The notes under the pieces: model-generated | The model's database searches: none | Told to the model about the DNA's origin: nothing | The model's input: only the letters and a program-made list of their open reading frames with translations | From: Halomonas urmiana | GTDB taxonomy: Bacteria; Pseudomonadota; Gammaproteobacteria; Pseudomonadales; Halomonadaceae | Assembly: GCF_005780185.1 (NCBI RefSeq) | Contig: NZ_VBUI01000009.1 | Span: 62,001-126,000, forward strand | Direction of reading: 5' to 3' | Length of the DNA stretch: 64,000 nt | Made by a program: the position numbers and the translations under genes | Shown here: one piece after another, positions 42,272 through 51,315 of the stretch | How the letters are laid out: every line of letters starts with the position of its first letter | Numbering within the stretch: the stretch's first letter is position 1

Positions 42272-43480
42272 TCACCCCGGGATCGCGTCGCAGCCCCGGG
42301 CCTCGGGACTCGCCAGCACCCCCTGGGCCAGCATCCAGCCGATGACCAGGAAGGCCAGCATGCCGATCAAGACATGGGAGAAGGAGGCGCCGAGATCCAG
42401 CGCCACGCCCAGCAGGGCCGGGGCGATGCCGGTGGAGAAGACCATGGCGGCGCTCAGGGTGGCGCGCACCGTGCCCAGGTGCTCGGCGCCCCACAGACGC
42501 ACCAGCAGGCTGGTGGCGATGGACTCCTGGGCCCCCATGGCGAGCCCGCCGCCGACCATCAGCGCCCAGATACCGAGGTGGCCGCCGAGGGTGATGGCCA
42601 GCGCCAGGGCCAGGGCGAACGGCAGCAGGTAGAGCCGGGCCAGGCGAACCGGCCCCAGGCGGTCGACCCAGCGTCCGCCCAGCAGGGCGCCGGGCAGCTT
42701 GGCGATGCCCATGCCGGTCAGGGCCAGGGCATAGACGGCGAGCGAGCTGCCCAGGTCCTCGGTCATGCGCGCCTGGTAAATGAAGAGCCCAGTCATGGTC
42801 ACCGGCAGGATCATCAGCAGCGGTAGCAGCTGCCAGAAGCGCGCCTCGCGGAAGGGGCGTGGGCCATGGCGGCGCTCACCGCGCACCGGGCGCTGGCCAG
42901 GCGCCGCCGGCCAGGGGCCGCGCAGCAGCAGTGGCACCCACAGCAGCGCCAGGACCAGCGCGAACAGCCACCACAGCTGCCGCCAGCCCAGCCACACCAG
43001 CAGGGCCGCCATCAGCGGGGGCAGCAGCGTCTCGCCCAGCATGATGCCCATGCCGGTGAGGCCCAGGGCCCGGCCACGCAGACTCTCGAACTCGCGGCCG
43101 GCCAGGGTGTTGCCCAGATGCGTCATCATGCCCTGGCCGCACAGGCGAACCAGCCCGAGCCCCAACACCCCCAGGAGCCACCAGGGTGAGAGAGTGAGCA
43201 GCGCGACCCCGGTGAGCAGGCCGCCGAGCACCGCCAGGGCGAAGCGTCGCGGCGCCACCCAGTCGAGCAGCGGACCGGCGCGCAGCATGGCGAAGCCGGC
43301 CGCCAGGGTGACCAGGGCATAGGCGGTGCCGAACTGTCCGGCGCTGAGACCCAGGCGGGCCGAGATCGGCGCCTGGAAGAGCCCGATGAAGAAGCTCTGA
43401 CCCAGGCTCGAGGAGAACATCGCCAGGAAGGCGATGCTCAGCAGCCCGCGATGATCTCGCAGCAGGATGCGGTAGCCCAT
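42272..43480 (-). CDS. MFS transporter
   Basis: A 402-aa major facilitator protein with 12 predicted membrane segments. A loop between segments 2 and 3 carries LDWVAPRRFALAVLGG, and a corresponding motif in the second half is GGRWVDRLGPVRLAR. The N-terminal SLGQSFFIGLFQAPI is typical of the oxalate/formate-antiporter-like branch. The substrate is unknown. It is transcribed away from the DksA-like gene. Confidence 0.86.
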   Translation of the reverse strand: MGYRILLRDHRGLLSIAFLAMFSSSLGQSFFIGLFQAPISARLGLSAGQFGTAYALVTLAAGFAMLRAGPLLDWVAPRRFALAVLGGLLTGVALLTLSPWWLLGVLGLGLVRLCGQGMMTHLGNTLAGREFESLRGRALGLTGMGIMLGETLLPPLMAALLVWLGWRQLWWLFALVLALLWVPLLLRGPWPAAPGQRPVRGERRHGPRPFREARFWQLLPLLMILPVTMTGLFIYQARMTEDLGSSLAVYALALTGMGIAKLPGALLGGRWVDRLGPVRLARLYLLPFALALALAITLGGHLGIWALMVGGGLAMGAQESIATSLLVRLWGAEHLGTVRATLSAAMVFSTGIAPALLGVALDLGASFSHVLIGMLAFLVIGWMLAQGVLASPEARGCDAIPG

Positions 43481-43647
43481 GATGACCTCCGGATTGTCGT
43501 GACAGGCAAGACGGGCGTGCGGCCGCAGGCCTGCAGTGGCAAGATGGAACCGCTGAGGCCGAGCGGCCGAAAGCGTCCTAGGTTATCAGCTGAGGGCTGG
43601 CATTGGCGTGCCGAGCTGTCCCGATACTCCCGGATATGGAGGCGGTG

Positions 43648-43989
43648 ATGAATCATCCTGAGCTGGAGATGGACGCCGTGGTGAGGAGGCTGCATGCGCG
43701 GCGCGCCGAGCTGCAGGCGCAGAGCGAAGCGGGCCGCGACGCCCGCGAGACCGTGATGCTGGACCAGACCTCGGTAGGGCGTCTGTCGCGCATGGATGCC
43801 CTGCAGGGGCAGGCCATGGCCAAGGCCGAGGAGCAGCGTCGCCAGCTGGCTCAACAGCGCATCACCGGCGCCCTGGCGCGCATCGACCGCGGCGAGTACG
43901 GCGAATGTATCGCCTGCGGCGACTGGATCGACGCCCGGCGCCTGGAGCGCGATCCCCTGGTGCTGAAGTGCATCGACTGTGCCGAGTGA
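43648..43989 (+). CDS. TraR/DksA-family zinc-finger protein
   Basis: A 113-aa protein: an N-terminal coiled coil (residues about 10-75) and a C4 zinc finger (ECIACGDWIDARRLERDP, then KCIDC). These proteins bind RNA polymerase in its secondary channel. The coiled-coil tip residues differ from classical DksA, so the activity may differ. GGAGG precedes the ATG at 43648; an ATG at 43636 is possible. RidA follows after 52 bases. Confidence 0.86.
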   Translation: MNHPELEMDAVVRRLHARRAELQAQSEAGRDARETVMLDQTSVGRLSRMDALQGQAMAKAEEQRRQLAQQRITGALARIDRGEYGECIACGDWIDARRLERDPLVLKCIDCAE

Positions 43990-44041
43990 CGCCACGACGG
44001 CGTGACTCGGCGATACCCTTTATCCGACGAAGAGAACCACG

Positions 44042-44404
44042 ATGAGCATCGAACGACACGACACCAAGGCGCGCATGAGCCGCGCGGTGATCCACAACGG
44101 CGTGGCTTGGCTGTGTGGCCAGGTAGCCGGCCCCGAGGCGCGCCACGGCGACATCACCGAGCAGACCCAGAGCATGCTGGAACGCGTCGATGCGCTGCTC
44201 ACCGAGATCGGCTCCGACCGCGAGCACCTGCTCTCGGCGACGATCTACCTCAAGGATGGCAACGACGTGGCCGCCATGAACGCCGTCTGGGACGACTGGG
44301 TACCGACCGGCCATGCGCCGGCCCGCACCTGCGTCTGCGCGCCCCTGCCCGCCGACGAGCTGAAGGTGGAGATCACCGTCACCGCGCTGGTGCCAAGCAG
44401 CTGA
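44042..44404 (+). CDS. RidA-family enamine/imine deaminase
   Basis: A 120-aa RidA (YjgF/YER057c) protein that hydrolyses reactive enamine/imine intermediates from PLP enzymes. The conserved Arg is in [11 protein letters not shown] and the Glu in [24 protein letters not shown]-like sequence marks the loop near residue 33. It lies in the same direction as the DksA-like gene and converges on the ABC transporter. Confidence 0.9.
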   Translation: MSIERHDTKARMSRAVIHNGVAWLCGQVAGPEARHGDITEQTQSMLERVDALLTEIGSDREHLLSATIYLKDGNDVAAMNAVWDDWVPTGHAPARTCVCAPLPADELKVEITVTALVPSS

Positions 44405-44443
44405 TGGTCGCGGTCGGGACGCGGCGCGTCCCGGCCCACCGGC

Positions 44444-45967
44444 CTAGCGCTGGCAGGGGTCGTCGATGACGGCGGCCTCGCGCGGGCGCAGCCGCCGCGA
44501 GAGGGCATCCACGGCGATGTTGAGCAGCGCGGTGACCAGCAGCAGGAAGAAGGCGACGTCGAACAGCAGATACTCGAAGTTGGCGTCGATGTAGTAGCCC
44601 AAGGTCGCCACGCCCAGCATCCCCAGGATCGCCGTCTCGCGCAGGATCACCTCGGCGCGGTAGTAGAGCAGCGCCAGCATTCCCGGATAGACCCGTGGCA
44701 GCAGCTCGTAGGCGAAGCGCCCGACCCCGCTGGCGTCCGGCATGCCCGGAGTGATCGCATCGGCGTGGCGCGCCACCAGGAAGGCGATCAGCGCGCCGTT
44801 GTGCAGCGACAGCGCCAGCCAGGCGGGGAGTAGCGACGGGCCCAGCAGCAGCAGGAACAGAAAGGCCAGCATCAGTTCGGGGGTCGAGCGCAGGAACAGC
44901 AGCAGCCCTCGGCCAGCCAGCCGGGTCGCCGCGTTGCCGAAGTGGCGGCAGGCGAGCGGCCAGAGCGCCAGGGCCACCAGCAGCGCCCCGACGCTGCCCA
45001 ATAGGCCGAGCAGCAGGGTGTTGCCGATGGCGGCTCCCAGCTCCGGCACCCGCGCCAGCCAGTCGATGAGTCCTTTCCAGTCTCCCGCCAGCAGCGCCGG
45101 CGGCCAGATGTCCTGGCTGACGAAGCGCCACAGCAGGCTTGTGCTCACCTCCGGCCAGGGGGCCAGCAGAAAGGCCCCGCCGATCATCAGCAGTGGCAGC
45201 AGCTGGCGGTGTCCCCACCAGGGCAGACTCGCGATCAGCAGGTAGAAGAGCCATAGCAGCGCTCCGGCCTCGTGGTAGCGCCCCTCACGAAAGGCGGTCT
45301 CCAGTTGGAAGCCCAGCGTCGGCAGGCCGACGAAGCCCAGCAGCACGCTGGCCCTCAGGGCGCACTCGAAGCGATAGCGGGTGTAAGCGGCGAACCGCGT
45401 CCAGGCCAGCGGCAGCTCCGCATAGACGAAGCGCGACAGTCGCGAGACGCCCGGCGGCAGGGCCTCTCGCGGGGCGCCGGGGATCTGCTCGAGGATCTCC
45501 GCGAAGACTTTGGCGAAGATGCCGGCATAAGGGATGGCCAGGGCCATCAGCGCGGTGGCGGCAGAGAGGCCGAACACCTGCAGGAAGAGCAGCGCCCAGA
45601 AGAGTTCATGGATCGCCCGGACGAAGGCGCAGCCGGTGCGCACCAGCCGCGACCGGGCGAACAGCAGCGCCAGGGGAAAGCCGAACAGCAGCCCACCCAG
45701 CGTCCCCCAGAGGGCCACCGCCACGGTCAGCCCCAGGGCCTCGAGCGGCGACTCCACCGCGCCCCAGGCGGGCCAGGCGAGCCCGCTGGCCATGCGCGCG
45801 AGCTCCCCCCAGGGATCTCGGGTCACCACCGCGAGGTCGGCGAAGGGCACCAGCAGCACCGCCAGGGCCACCAGCGTCAGGGTGTGGCGAGCCAGCCGCA
45901 GCCCCGTGCTCTGGCCGCTCAGCCAGCCGGGGCGGGCCGCGTCTCGTGTCAGTTCGGGCGGCGTCAA
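44444..45967 (-). CDS. PhnE-like ABC permease, two fused modules
   Basis: A 507-aa membrane protein with two PhnE-type permease halves in tandem. Each has a family loop: LPPGVSRLSRFVYAELPLAW in the first half and a parallel GVGRFAYELLPRVY in the second. PhnE homologues usually contain one module. It completes a PhnD-PhnC-PhnE-like transporter and overlaps the ATPase gene by four bases. The substrate is inferred from the binding protein. Confidence 0.87.
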   Translation of the reverse strand: MTPPELTRDAARPGWLSGQSTGLRLARHTLTLVALAVLLVPFADLAVVTRDPWGELARMASGLAWPAWGAVESPLEALGLTVAVALWGTLGGLLFGFPLALLFARSRLVRTGCAFVRAIHELFWALLFLQVFGLSAATALMALAIPYAGIFAKVFAEILEQIPGAPREALPPGVSRLSRFVYAELPLAWTRFAAYTRYRFECALRASVLLGFVGLPTLGFQLETAFREGRYHEAGALLWLFYLLIASLPWWGHRQLLPLLMIGGAFLLAPWPEVSTSLLWRFVSQDIWPPALLAGDWKGLIDWLARVPELGAAIGNTLLLGLLGSVGALLVALALWPLACRHFGNAATRLAGRGLLLFLRSTPELMLAFLFLLLLGPSLLPAWLALSLHNGALIAFLVARHADAITPGMPDASGVGRFAYELLPRVYPGMLALLYYRAEVILRETAILGMLGVATLGYYIDANFEYLLFDVAFFLLLVTALLNIAVDALSRRLRPREAAVIDDPCQR

Positions 45968-46698
45968 GATGCCGGCTCCGCCTTGTCCTCACCCTCACCC
46001 TTGCCCTCGCGCTCGACGTCGGCCGAGGTGCTGCCGGCATCCGGGTAGAGGGCGTCCAGGTCCGCCAGGCACAGCGTGTGTGCCGGAGCGTCGATCACCA
46101 GCCGGCCATCGCGCAGTCCCCAGACCCGGTCGAAGTGGGTGAGCGCCAGCTCACGCTGGTGCAGGGCGATCACCGAGGTGGCGTGGCGCGCGTCGATCAG
46201 GTCGAGCAGGCGCAGCGCCTGGTGGGGATCGACGCTGGCCACCGGCTCGTCGCCGAGGAACAGGGTGCGCTGCTGGTAGAGCGCCCGGGCGATCGCCACC
46301 CGCTGGCGCTGGCCGCCGGAGAGCTGGCCCACCGGCCGGCGCATCAGTCCCGCCAGGCCCAGGGCATCGCAGAGCTCGGCGACCTGACGCCAGGGCCCGG
46401 CCAGCGGGCGGATCAGGTTCCACAGGTTGGCCAGCGCCGAGTGCTCGGCGAGTCGCCCCATGTAGACGTTGTGGTAGACCGCGAGCCCTGGCACCAGGCC
46501 ATGCTGCTGGGGGCACCAGGCGGCCGTCTCGCCCAGCCGTTGTCGCAGCGCGTGAAGCAGGGTCGACTTGCCGGCGCCGCTCTGGCCGAGCAGGGCCACG
46601 CGCTCGCCGTGGTGCAGGTCGAGGCGCAGGCCTGGCAGCACCACCTGGTCGCCGTGCCCCAGGTCGACGCCCTCCAGGGCGAGCAACGACGCGCTCAT
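45964..46698 (-). CDS. PhnC-like ABC transporter ATP-binding protein
   Basis: A 244-aa ATPase with Walker A GQSGAGKSTLL, signature QLSGGQRQRVA, Walker B LFLGDEPVASVD and an H-loop in VIALHQREL. It resembles PhnC. The start shares one base with the stop of the binding-protein gene. The C-terminal end (SADVEREGKGEGEDKAEPA) is charged and not part of the core. Confidence 0.9.
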   Translation of the reverse strand: MSASLLALEGVDLGHGDQVVLPGLRLDLHHGERVALLGQSGAGKSTLLHALRQRLGETAAWCPQQHGLVPGLAVYHNVYMGRLAEHSALANLWNLIRPLAGPWRQVAELCDALGLAGLMRRPVGQLSGGQRQRVAIARALYQQRTLFLGDEPVASVDPHQALRLLDLIDARHATSVIALHQRELALTHFDRVWGLRDGRLVIDAPAHTLCLADLDALYPDAGSTSADVEREGKGEGEDKAEPAS

Positions 46699-47549
46699 CA
46701 GCGCAGCAGGCCGAGCTCTTCGGCGACGTCTTCGATGGGCGCATAGAGGGCGTTATCGGCAGGAATGAAGCCCTCGCGCGGGAAGCTCGCCAGCAGTTCG
46801 GGGTCGTCCATCTCGAGCAGGGCCGCGCGCACCCGGTCGGTGAAGCCCTCGCCGAAGCGCGCGTCGACGTCGCCGCGCACCGTCCAGTTGTAGTCGGGGT
46901 AGGGGGGCGTTTCCCAGATCACGTCGACCTTGTCAGTATCGACCCGGCCGTCGGCGACCGCGGCGTCCCAGACGCTGAAGTTGACCGCGCCAAGCTCCCA
47001 GGTGCCGGCCTCGACCAGGGCGATGGTGCGCGAATGGTCCCCGGAGAAGCCGACCCGGGAGAAGAGCTCGTCGGGCGCGGCGTCGAAGCGCTGGCGCAGG
47101 TAGTGCTCGGGCATCAGGCGCCCCGAGGTGGAGGTGCGCGAGCCGAAGGTCAGGCTCATGTCGCGGATCGCCTCGGGGAGCGTCTCGGCGTGCTCCAGCC
47201 CGGTGGAGCGGTGGGCGATGAGGTAGCTCTTGAACTCGGCGTCCTCGCTGCCCTGGGCCAGGGCCACGGAGCCCGGCACCAGGCGGCGCGCCTGCACCCC
47301 GGAGAGGCCGCCGAACCAGGCCAGCTGGACCTGATCGTTGCGAAAGGCGCTGACCGAGGCGCCGTAGGACTTCACCGGCACGTACTCCACCTCGACGTCC
47401 AGGCGCGTCTCGAGGTAGTCGGCGACCTTCGAGAAGCGCTCGATCAGCCGCGACTGGTTCTCGTCGGGAATGGCGGTGAAGCGGAAGGTGTCGGCGGCGG
47501 CGCCCTGTGCGAACAGGCACAGGGCGGCGGGTACGGCGAGCCAACGCAT
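46698..47549 (-). CDS. PhnD-like binding protein, possibly for selenate
   Basis: A 283-aa periplasmic binding protein with a signal peptide ending near GAAADT. It opens RFTAIPDENQSRLIERF and continues VEYVPVKSYGASVSAFRND and LAWFGGLSGVQAR, which I associate with the PhnD-related family proposed to bind selenate (TIGR04553) rather than alkylphosphonates. No phosphonate-degrading genes are near. A long in-frame upstream extension has no signal peptide and was rejected. Confidence 0.83.
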   Translation of the reverse strand: MRWLAVPAALCLFAQGAAADTFRFTAIPDENQSRLIERFSKVADYLETRLDVEVEYVPVKSYGASVSAFRNDQVQLAWFGGLSGVQARRLVPGSVALAQGSEDAEFKSYLIAHRSTGLEHAETLPEAIRDMSLTFGSRTSTSGRLMPEHYLRQRFDAAPDELFSRVGFSGDHSRTIALVEAGTWELGAVNFSVWDAAVADGRVDTDKVDVIWETPPYPDYNWTVRGDVDARFGEGFTDRVRAALLEMDDPELLASFPREGFIPADNALYAPIEDVAEELGLLR

Positions 47550-47617
47550 GGTGATCTCCGGAGTGGTCGATGGCCCGCCATTGTTGTGGCTGGTCGGGGC
47601 TTTGGCAAGCCGTGGGG

Positions 47618-48241
47618 TCAGGCCAGGATATCGGTCGTGAGTGGCATCGGCGTCAGCGATGCCGGCGCGATGATCCGAAGCGTCGGCGTCTCGGCGCAGA
47701 GGCTCAGCGTCCAATCGCCCTGCTGCCAGCGCCAGGCGGCGGGACCGTGCGGCTCGCGGAGCGTGCCGAGGCGGGTGGCCAGCAGCGCTGTCGGTGGTCG
47801 ACCGCGGAGAGTCTCGAACTTGAAGAGGGCCTCGTGGAGCGTCCAAGCCCGATAGAAGGCCGCCAGTGGTGTCTCGGCCGCGAGGATGCGACGTCGCACC
47901 CAGGGCTCGGGCAGCAGGTCGGCTCGTTCCGCTAGGTGCCGACGGTGTCGAGGAAGGGCATGTTCCAGATCGAGGCCAAACGGGCAGTCGGCCAGGGCGG
48001 CGACCACGCGACCATGGCGGTGGCTCAGGCCGGCATGCAGCCCATCGGGCAGGCCCGGATGACGGGGGGGGCCGGTCCCCCTCGGAGACCAGCCCGACAC
48101 TGGGCAGTCCAGTCCGCGCTCGGCGGCCAGTTCGCTCAAGAGCTCCCGGCCGCGTCGCGACTGGCTCGCGCCGTCACGATCTGCTCCTCCGGCGCGTAGC
48201 GTCAGGAGCGACCGGGCCTCCTCAGCGCAGGGTGACGACAT
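47618..48241 (-). CDS. 4'-phosphopantetheinyl transferase
   Basis: A 207-aa Sfp/EntD-type transferase that would load phosphopantetheine on the acyl carrier proteins of the pigment cluster. The Mg-binding FGLDLEHA and the helix WTLHEALFKFE (consensus WxxKEA, here with His instead of the Lys) are present. A run of eight Gs (minus-strand Cs) lies inside the gene at 48064-48071, near residues 57-59. It is last in the aryl polyene operon and overlaps the upstream gene by 20 bases. Confidence 0.8.
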   Translation of the reverse strand: MSSPCAEEARSLLTLRAGGADRDGASQSRRGRELLSELAAERGLDCPVSGWSPRGTGPPRHPGLPDGLHAGLSHRHGRVVAALADCPFGLDLEHALPRHRRHLAERADLLPEPWVRRRILAAETPLAAFYRAWTLHEALFKFETLRGRPPTALLATRLGTLREPHGPAAWRWQQGDWTLSLCAETPTLRIIAPASLTPMPLTTDILA

Positions 48242-48665
48242 CGCCGCGTAGTGCGACGCCGGCCATCAGCATGCCGGCGTAGCACTCGTACTCGGCGCGG
48301 GACACCATGGGCTCCCGGTCGTAGAAGCTCTCGATGTTGATCACCGCGTTGCCACCCTCAGCATGGACGCGATCCTGCAGGCTGAGCAGCGCCGACAGCA
48401 TGACCCAGCGACAGGCTTCTTCGTCGCTCTTGTTGAAGGCGTTGGTCTTCTTGTTGGTGACGAAGTTGCCGTACTGCTCTGCCACGCTGCCGTGCGGTGT
48501 ATCGGCGAACACGAAGCGGATGTTGGGATCCAGCTTCTCCTGAGCCGCCGGGGTGTCCATGGCCTCCTCGATGGACAGCAGGTGGCGAGTGTCGCGGGCC
48601 TGGGCCGAGGTAGCCATGGCCAGGCCGGCCACCAGGGCCGTGAGGGAGAGCAGTCCTTGCTTCAT
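48222..48665 (-). CDS. small exported protein of the pigment cluster
   Basis: A 147-aa protein with a signal peptide (cleavage near SAQARDT) and about 125 mature residues. It resembles proteins often mislabelled excinuclease ATPase subunit near aryl polyene genes, but no ATPase motif is present. AAGGAAC precedes the ATG at 48665. It lies 69 bases after the ketosynthase gene and overlaps the phosphopantetheinyl transferase gene. Function unknown. Confidence 0.65.
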   Translation of the reverse strand: MKQGLLSLTALVAGLAMATSAQARDTRHLLSIEEAMDTPAAQEKLDPNIRFVFADTPHGSVAEQYGNFVTNKKTNAFNKSDEEACRWVMLSALLSLQDRVHAEGGNAVINIESFYDREPMVSRAEYECYAGMLMAGVALRGDVVTLR

Positions 48666-48734
48666 GATGTGTTCCTTTTCGGTTGGGGTGAGATACCTAT
48701 CCACGCCTCGGCCGGGTCGGACGAGGCTGAGGCC

Positions 48735-49994
48735 TCAGGGCCAGCGGCGGAAGATCAACGAGGTGTTGATGCCACCGAAGGCAAAGTTGTTGCTCATCAC
48801 GTAGTCGCAGTCGAGGCGGCGCCCTGCGCCGGTGAGATAGTCCAGTTCGGCGCACTTGGGATCGAGCCGGTCGAGATTGGCGGTGCCGTGGAACCAGCCT
48901 TCGCGCATCATCTCGATTGCCACCCAGGCCTCTAGGGCGCCGCATGCACCGAGGGTGTGGCCGGTGAAGCTCTTGAAGGCGCTGATGGGCTGACGGCCAC
49001 CGAACACCGCGTGGGTGGCCTGGCTCTCGGCGATGTCACCGCGATCCGTGGCGGTGCCGTGGGCGCTGACGTAGCCGATCTGCTCCGGTGCCAGGCCGGC
49101 GTCGTCCAGGGCCTGACGCATCGCCGCTTCCATCATGGTGGCATCCGGCTGGGTGACGTGACGTCCGTCGCTGTTGGTGCCGAAGCCGACCAGCTCGGCG
49201 TGGATGGTGGCGCCGCGTGCCCGGGCGTGTTCGAGATCCTCCAGGATAAGCGTCCCCGCCCCCTCGCCGATCACCAGGCCGTCGCGTTCGGCGTCGAAGG
49301 GTCGCGGCGATGTCTCCGGTGCTTCATTGCGGGTGCTGGTGGCGAACAAGGTGTCGAACACGGCCGCCTCGGAGGCAGACAGCTCCTCGCAGCCGCCGGC
49401 GATCATGGCTGTCTGCCGGGCGAAGCGAATCGCCTCATAGGCATAGCCGATGCCCTGACTGCCGGAGGTGCAGGCGCTGGAAGTGGTGTGGATGCGTCCC
49501 TTGACCCCGAGGAATACGCCGATGTTGACCGGCGCGGTGTGCGCCATCATGCGGATGTAGGAGTTGGCGTTCAGGCCGTCGGTGGACTTGTTGATCAGCA
49601 TGTTGCCAAAGTCGGCCACCGCGTCGGGCTCCCCGGCAGAGGCGCCGTAGGCGATGCCCATGCGTCCGCTCCCCACCAGTGCCTCGCCCAGCAGGCCGGC
49701 CTCTTCCAGCGCCAGTTCGCTGGCGCGCGTGGCCATGCGGGCACCGCGGCCCATGCTGCGCAGCGCTCGACGGTGATAGTGGGGCGGTAGCGTGAAGTCC
49801 TCGACCGGGGCGCCGAGCCGGGTGTTAAGCCCCTCGTATTCGTCCCAGTCGCCGATGTGGCGAATGCCGGTGTCCAGACGGGTCAGTCGTTCACGGATGC
49901 CGGCCCAGTCGTTGCCGATCGGCGAGAAGCCGGCCATGCCGGTCACTACCACGCGTCGGCCCAGCCCATCGGCCCGCAGAGTGTCGGCGGTCAT
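48735..49994 (-). CDS. beta-ketoacyl-ACP synthase (FabF-like) of the aryl polyene cluster
   Basis: A 419-aa ketosynthase with catalytic Cys C175 in SSACTSGSQ and catalytic His residues in SAHGTATDRGD and FTGHTLGACGA. Together with the second ketosynthase it extends the polyene chain from an aromatic starter. The start at 49994 shares bases with the ketoreductase stop. An upstream extension to 50057 lacks homology. Confidence 0.92.
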   Translation of the reverse strand: MTADTLRADGLGRRVVVTGMAGFSPIGNDWAGIRERLTRLDTGIRHIGDWDEYEGLNTRLGAPVEDFTLPPHYHRRALRSMGRGARMATRASELALEEAGLLGEALVGSGRMGIAYGASAGEPDAVADFGNMLINKSTDGLNANSYIRMMAHTAPVNIGVFLGVKGRIHTTSSACTSGSQGIGYAYEAIRFARQTAMIAGGCEELSASEAAVFDTLFATSTRNEAPETSPRPFDAERDGLVIGEGAGTLILEDLEHARARGATIHAELVGFGTNSDGRHVTQPDATMMEAAMRQALDDAGLAPEQIGYVSAHGTATDRGDIAESQATHAVFGGRQPISAFKSFTGHTLGACGALEAWVAIEMMREGWFHGTANLDRLDPKCAELDYLTGAGRRLDCDYVMSNNFAFGGINTSLIFRRWP

Positions 49995-50719
49995 CAGCAC
50001 ATGCCTCCGTTCACGGCCAGCACCTGACGGGTGACATAGGCACCGTCTGTCGAGCACAGGAAGCTCACGGCCCCCGCGACTTCCTCTCCGGTGCCGGTGC
50101 GCTGCATGGGGATCAGCTTGAGGGCCTCCTCACCGGCGAGATCCTCGGTCATGTCGGTATCGATCAGCCCGGGAGCGACGCAGTTGACGGTGATGCGGCG
50201 CTTGGCCAGCTCCACCGCCAGTGCCTTCATCGCGCCGATCAGACCGGCCTTGGCGGCGCTGTAGTTGACCTGGCCGCGATTGCCCATCAGCCCGGACACC
50301 GACGACATGATCACGATACGTCCCGGCGCGCGCCTCCGGACCATCGGCATGGTCAGCGGCTTCACCACGTTGTAGAAGCCGTCGAGGTTGGTGTGGATGA
50401 CGCCATCCCAATCTTCATCGGTGAGCGCGGGGAAGGCGCCGTCTGCGGTGATGCCGGCATTGCAGATCACACCGTAGTAAGCGCCGTGGGTCTCGATGTC
50501 GGCCTCGAGAGCCTCTCGGGCGGCCACCCGGTCGGTGACGTCGAAGCACAGGATGCGGGCCTCGCGGCCTATCCCGCGGATTTCTTCGGCCACCGCTTCG
50601 GCGGCGTCGCGACGCTGACGGCAGTGCAGCACGATATCGAAGCCGTCGCGGGCCAGACGCAGGGCGATGGCGCGGCCGATGCCGCGGCTAGAACCAGTGA
50701 CGAGTAGGGTATCGGTCAT
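49994..50719 (-). CDS. 3-ketoacyl-ACP reductase (FabG-like) of the aryl polyene cluster
   Basis: A 241-aa short-chain dehydrogenase: NADPH-binding TGSSRGIGRA near residue 8, and the catalytic Ser/Tyr/Lys in VIMSSVSG and VNYSAAKAG. It reduces the ketoacyl-ACP formed by the ketosynthases. The gene overlaps neighbours on both sides by one to four bases. Confidence 0.93.
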   Translation of the reverse strand: MTDTLLVTGSSRGIGRAIALRLARDGFDIVLHCRQRRDAAEAVAEEIRGIGREARILCFDVTDRVAAREALEADIETHGAYYGVICNAGITADGAFPALTDEDWDGVIHTNLDGFYNVVKPLTMPMVRRRAPGRIVIMSSVSGLMGNRGQVNYSAAKAGLIGAMKALAVELAKRRITVNCVAPGLIDTDMTEDLAGEEALKLIPMQRTGTGEEVAGAVSFLCSTDGAYVTRQVLAVNGGMC

Positions 50720-51315
50720 GAAGTAGAGTCCTCGATCATGGCCGCGAGGGCGTCGGCCGAGTCGGGTTGAAAGACATTGAGGGTGGAATGGGCGAGCACC
50801 ACGCCGTCACGTCCAAGCAGTTCGCCGCGAAAGGCACCAAGCCCGTTGTCGGCGCGATAGTCGAGGTGGATTTCGACCTCGACCGGCTCGCCGAGGGCGA
50901 AATACTCGACCTCGCAGTCATAGCGCCGCGCGCCGAGCAGAAAACCGATCTGCGGCTTGCCACCCTGGGTGCCAACGGTGTGCCCCGACCAGGCGGCGAT
51001 GGCCTGGGCCAGCCACTCGAGCCCGACCCAGCCGGGGATGCCGGGGGACGAGGCGCCTGTGGTTTGAGCAAGGGGGGCATCGGCGAGTGCAGGTTCTGTT
51101 ACGGCGGTGTCGGCAAAGGGGTCGTCGGCCCGGGGGGTGATCCGCGCTCGCAGATGCTCTTCGCCGATCTCCAACACCTCATCGAGCAGGCACATGATGC
51201 CGCTGTGGGGGACCAGGTCGGCGATGGGCATCAGCGAAGGCGATGCGTTATCGCCGGCACTCGCGCTCATGGCATGGACCGGTTGATAGCTCGGTTCATC
51301 GGTCGGAACGGTCAT
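50716..51315 (-). CDS. 3-hydroxyacyl-ACP dehydratase-like hotdog protein
   Basis: A 199-aa protein of the hotdog fold: the LVPHSGIMCLLDEVLEI opening and GWVGLEWLAQAIAAWSG helix are those of dehydratases in aryl polyene clusters (ApeP-like). It would form the double bonds of the conjugated chain. The stretch DPFADTAVTEPALADAPLA (about residues 64-82) looks like a low-complexity insertion. It overlaps both neighbours by four bases. Confidence 0.85.
   Translation of the reverse strand: MTVPTDEPSYQPVHAMSASAGDNASPSLMPIADLVPHSGIMCLLDEVLEIGEEHLRARITPRADDPFADTAVTEPALADAPLAQTTGASSPGIPGWVGLEWLAQAIAAWSGHTVGTQGGKPQIGFLLGARRYDCEVEYFALGEPVEVEIHLDYRADNGLGAFRGELLGRDGVVLAHSTLNVFQPDSADALAAMIEDSTS

Noticed and set aside
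46698-47846. Longer start for the PhnD-like protein
   Set aside because: The added 99 residues are Arg/Ala-rich and overlap the region opposite the phosphopantetheinyl transferase; the inner ATG begins a proper signal peptide.
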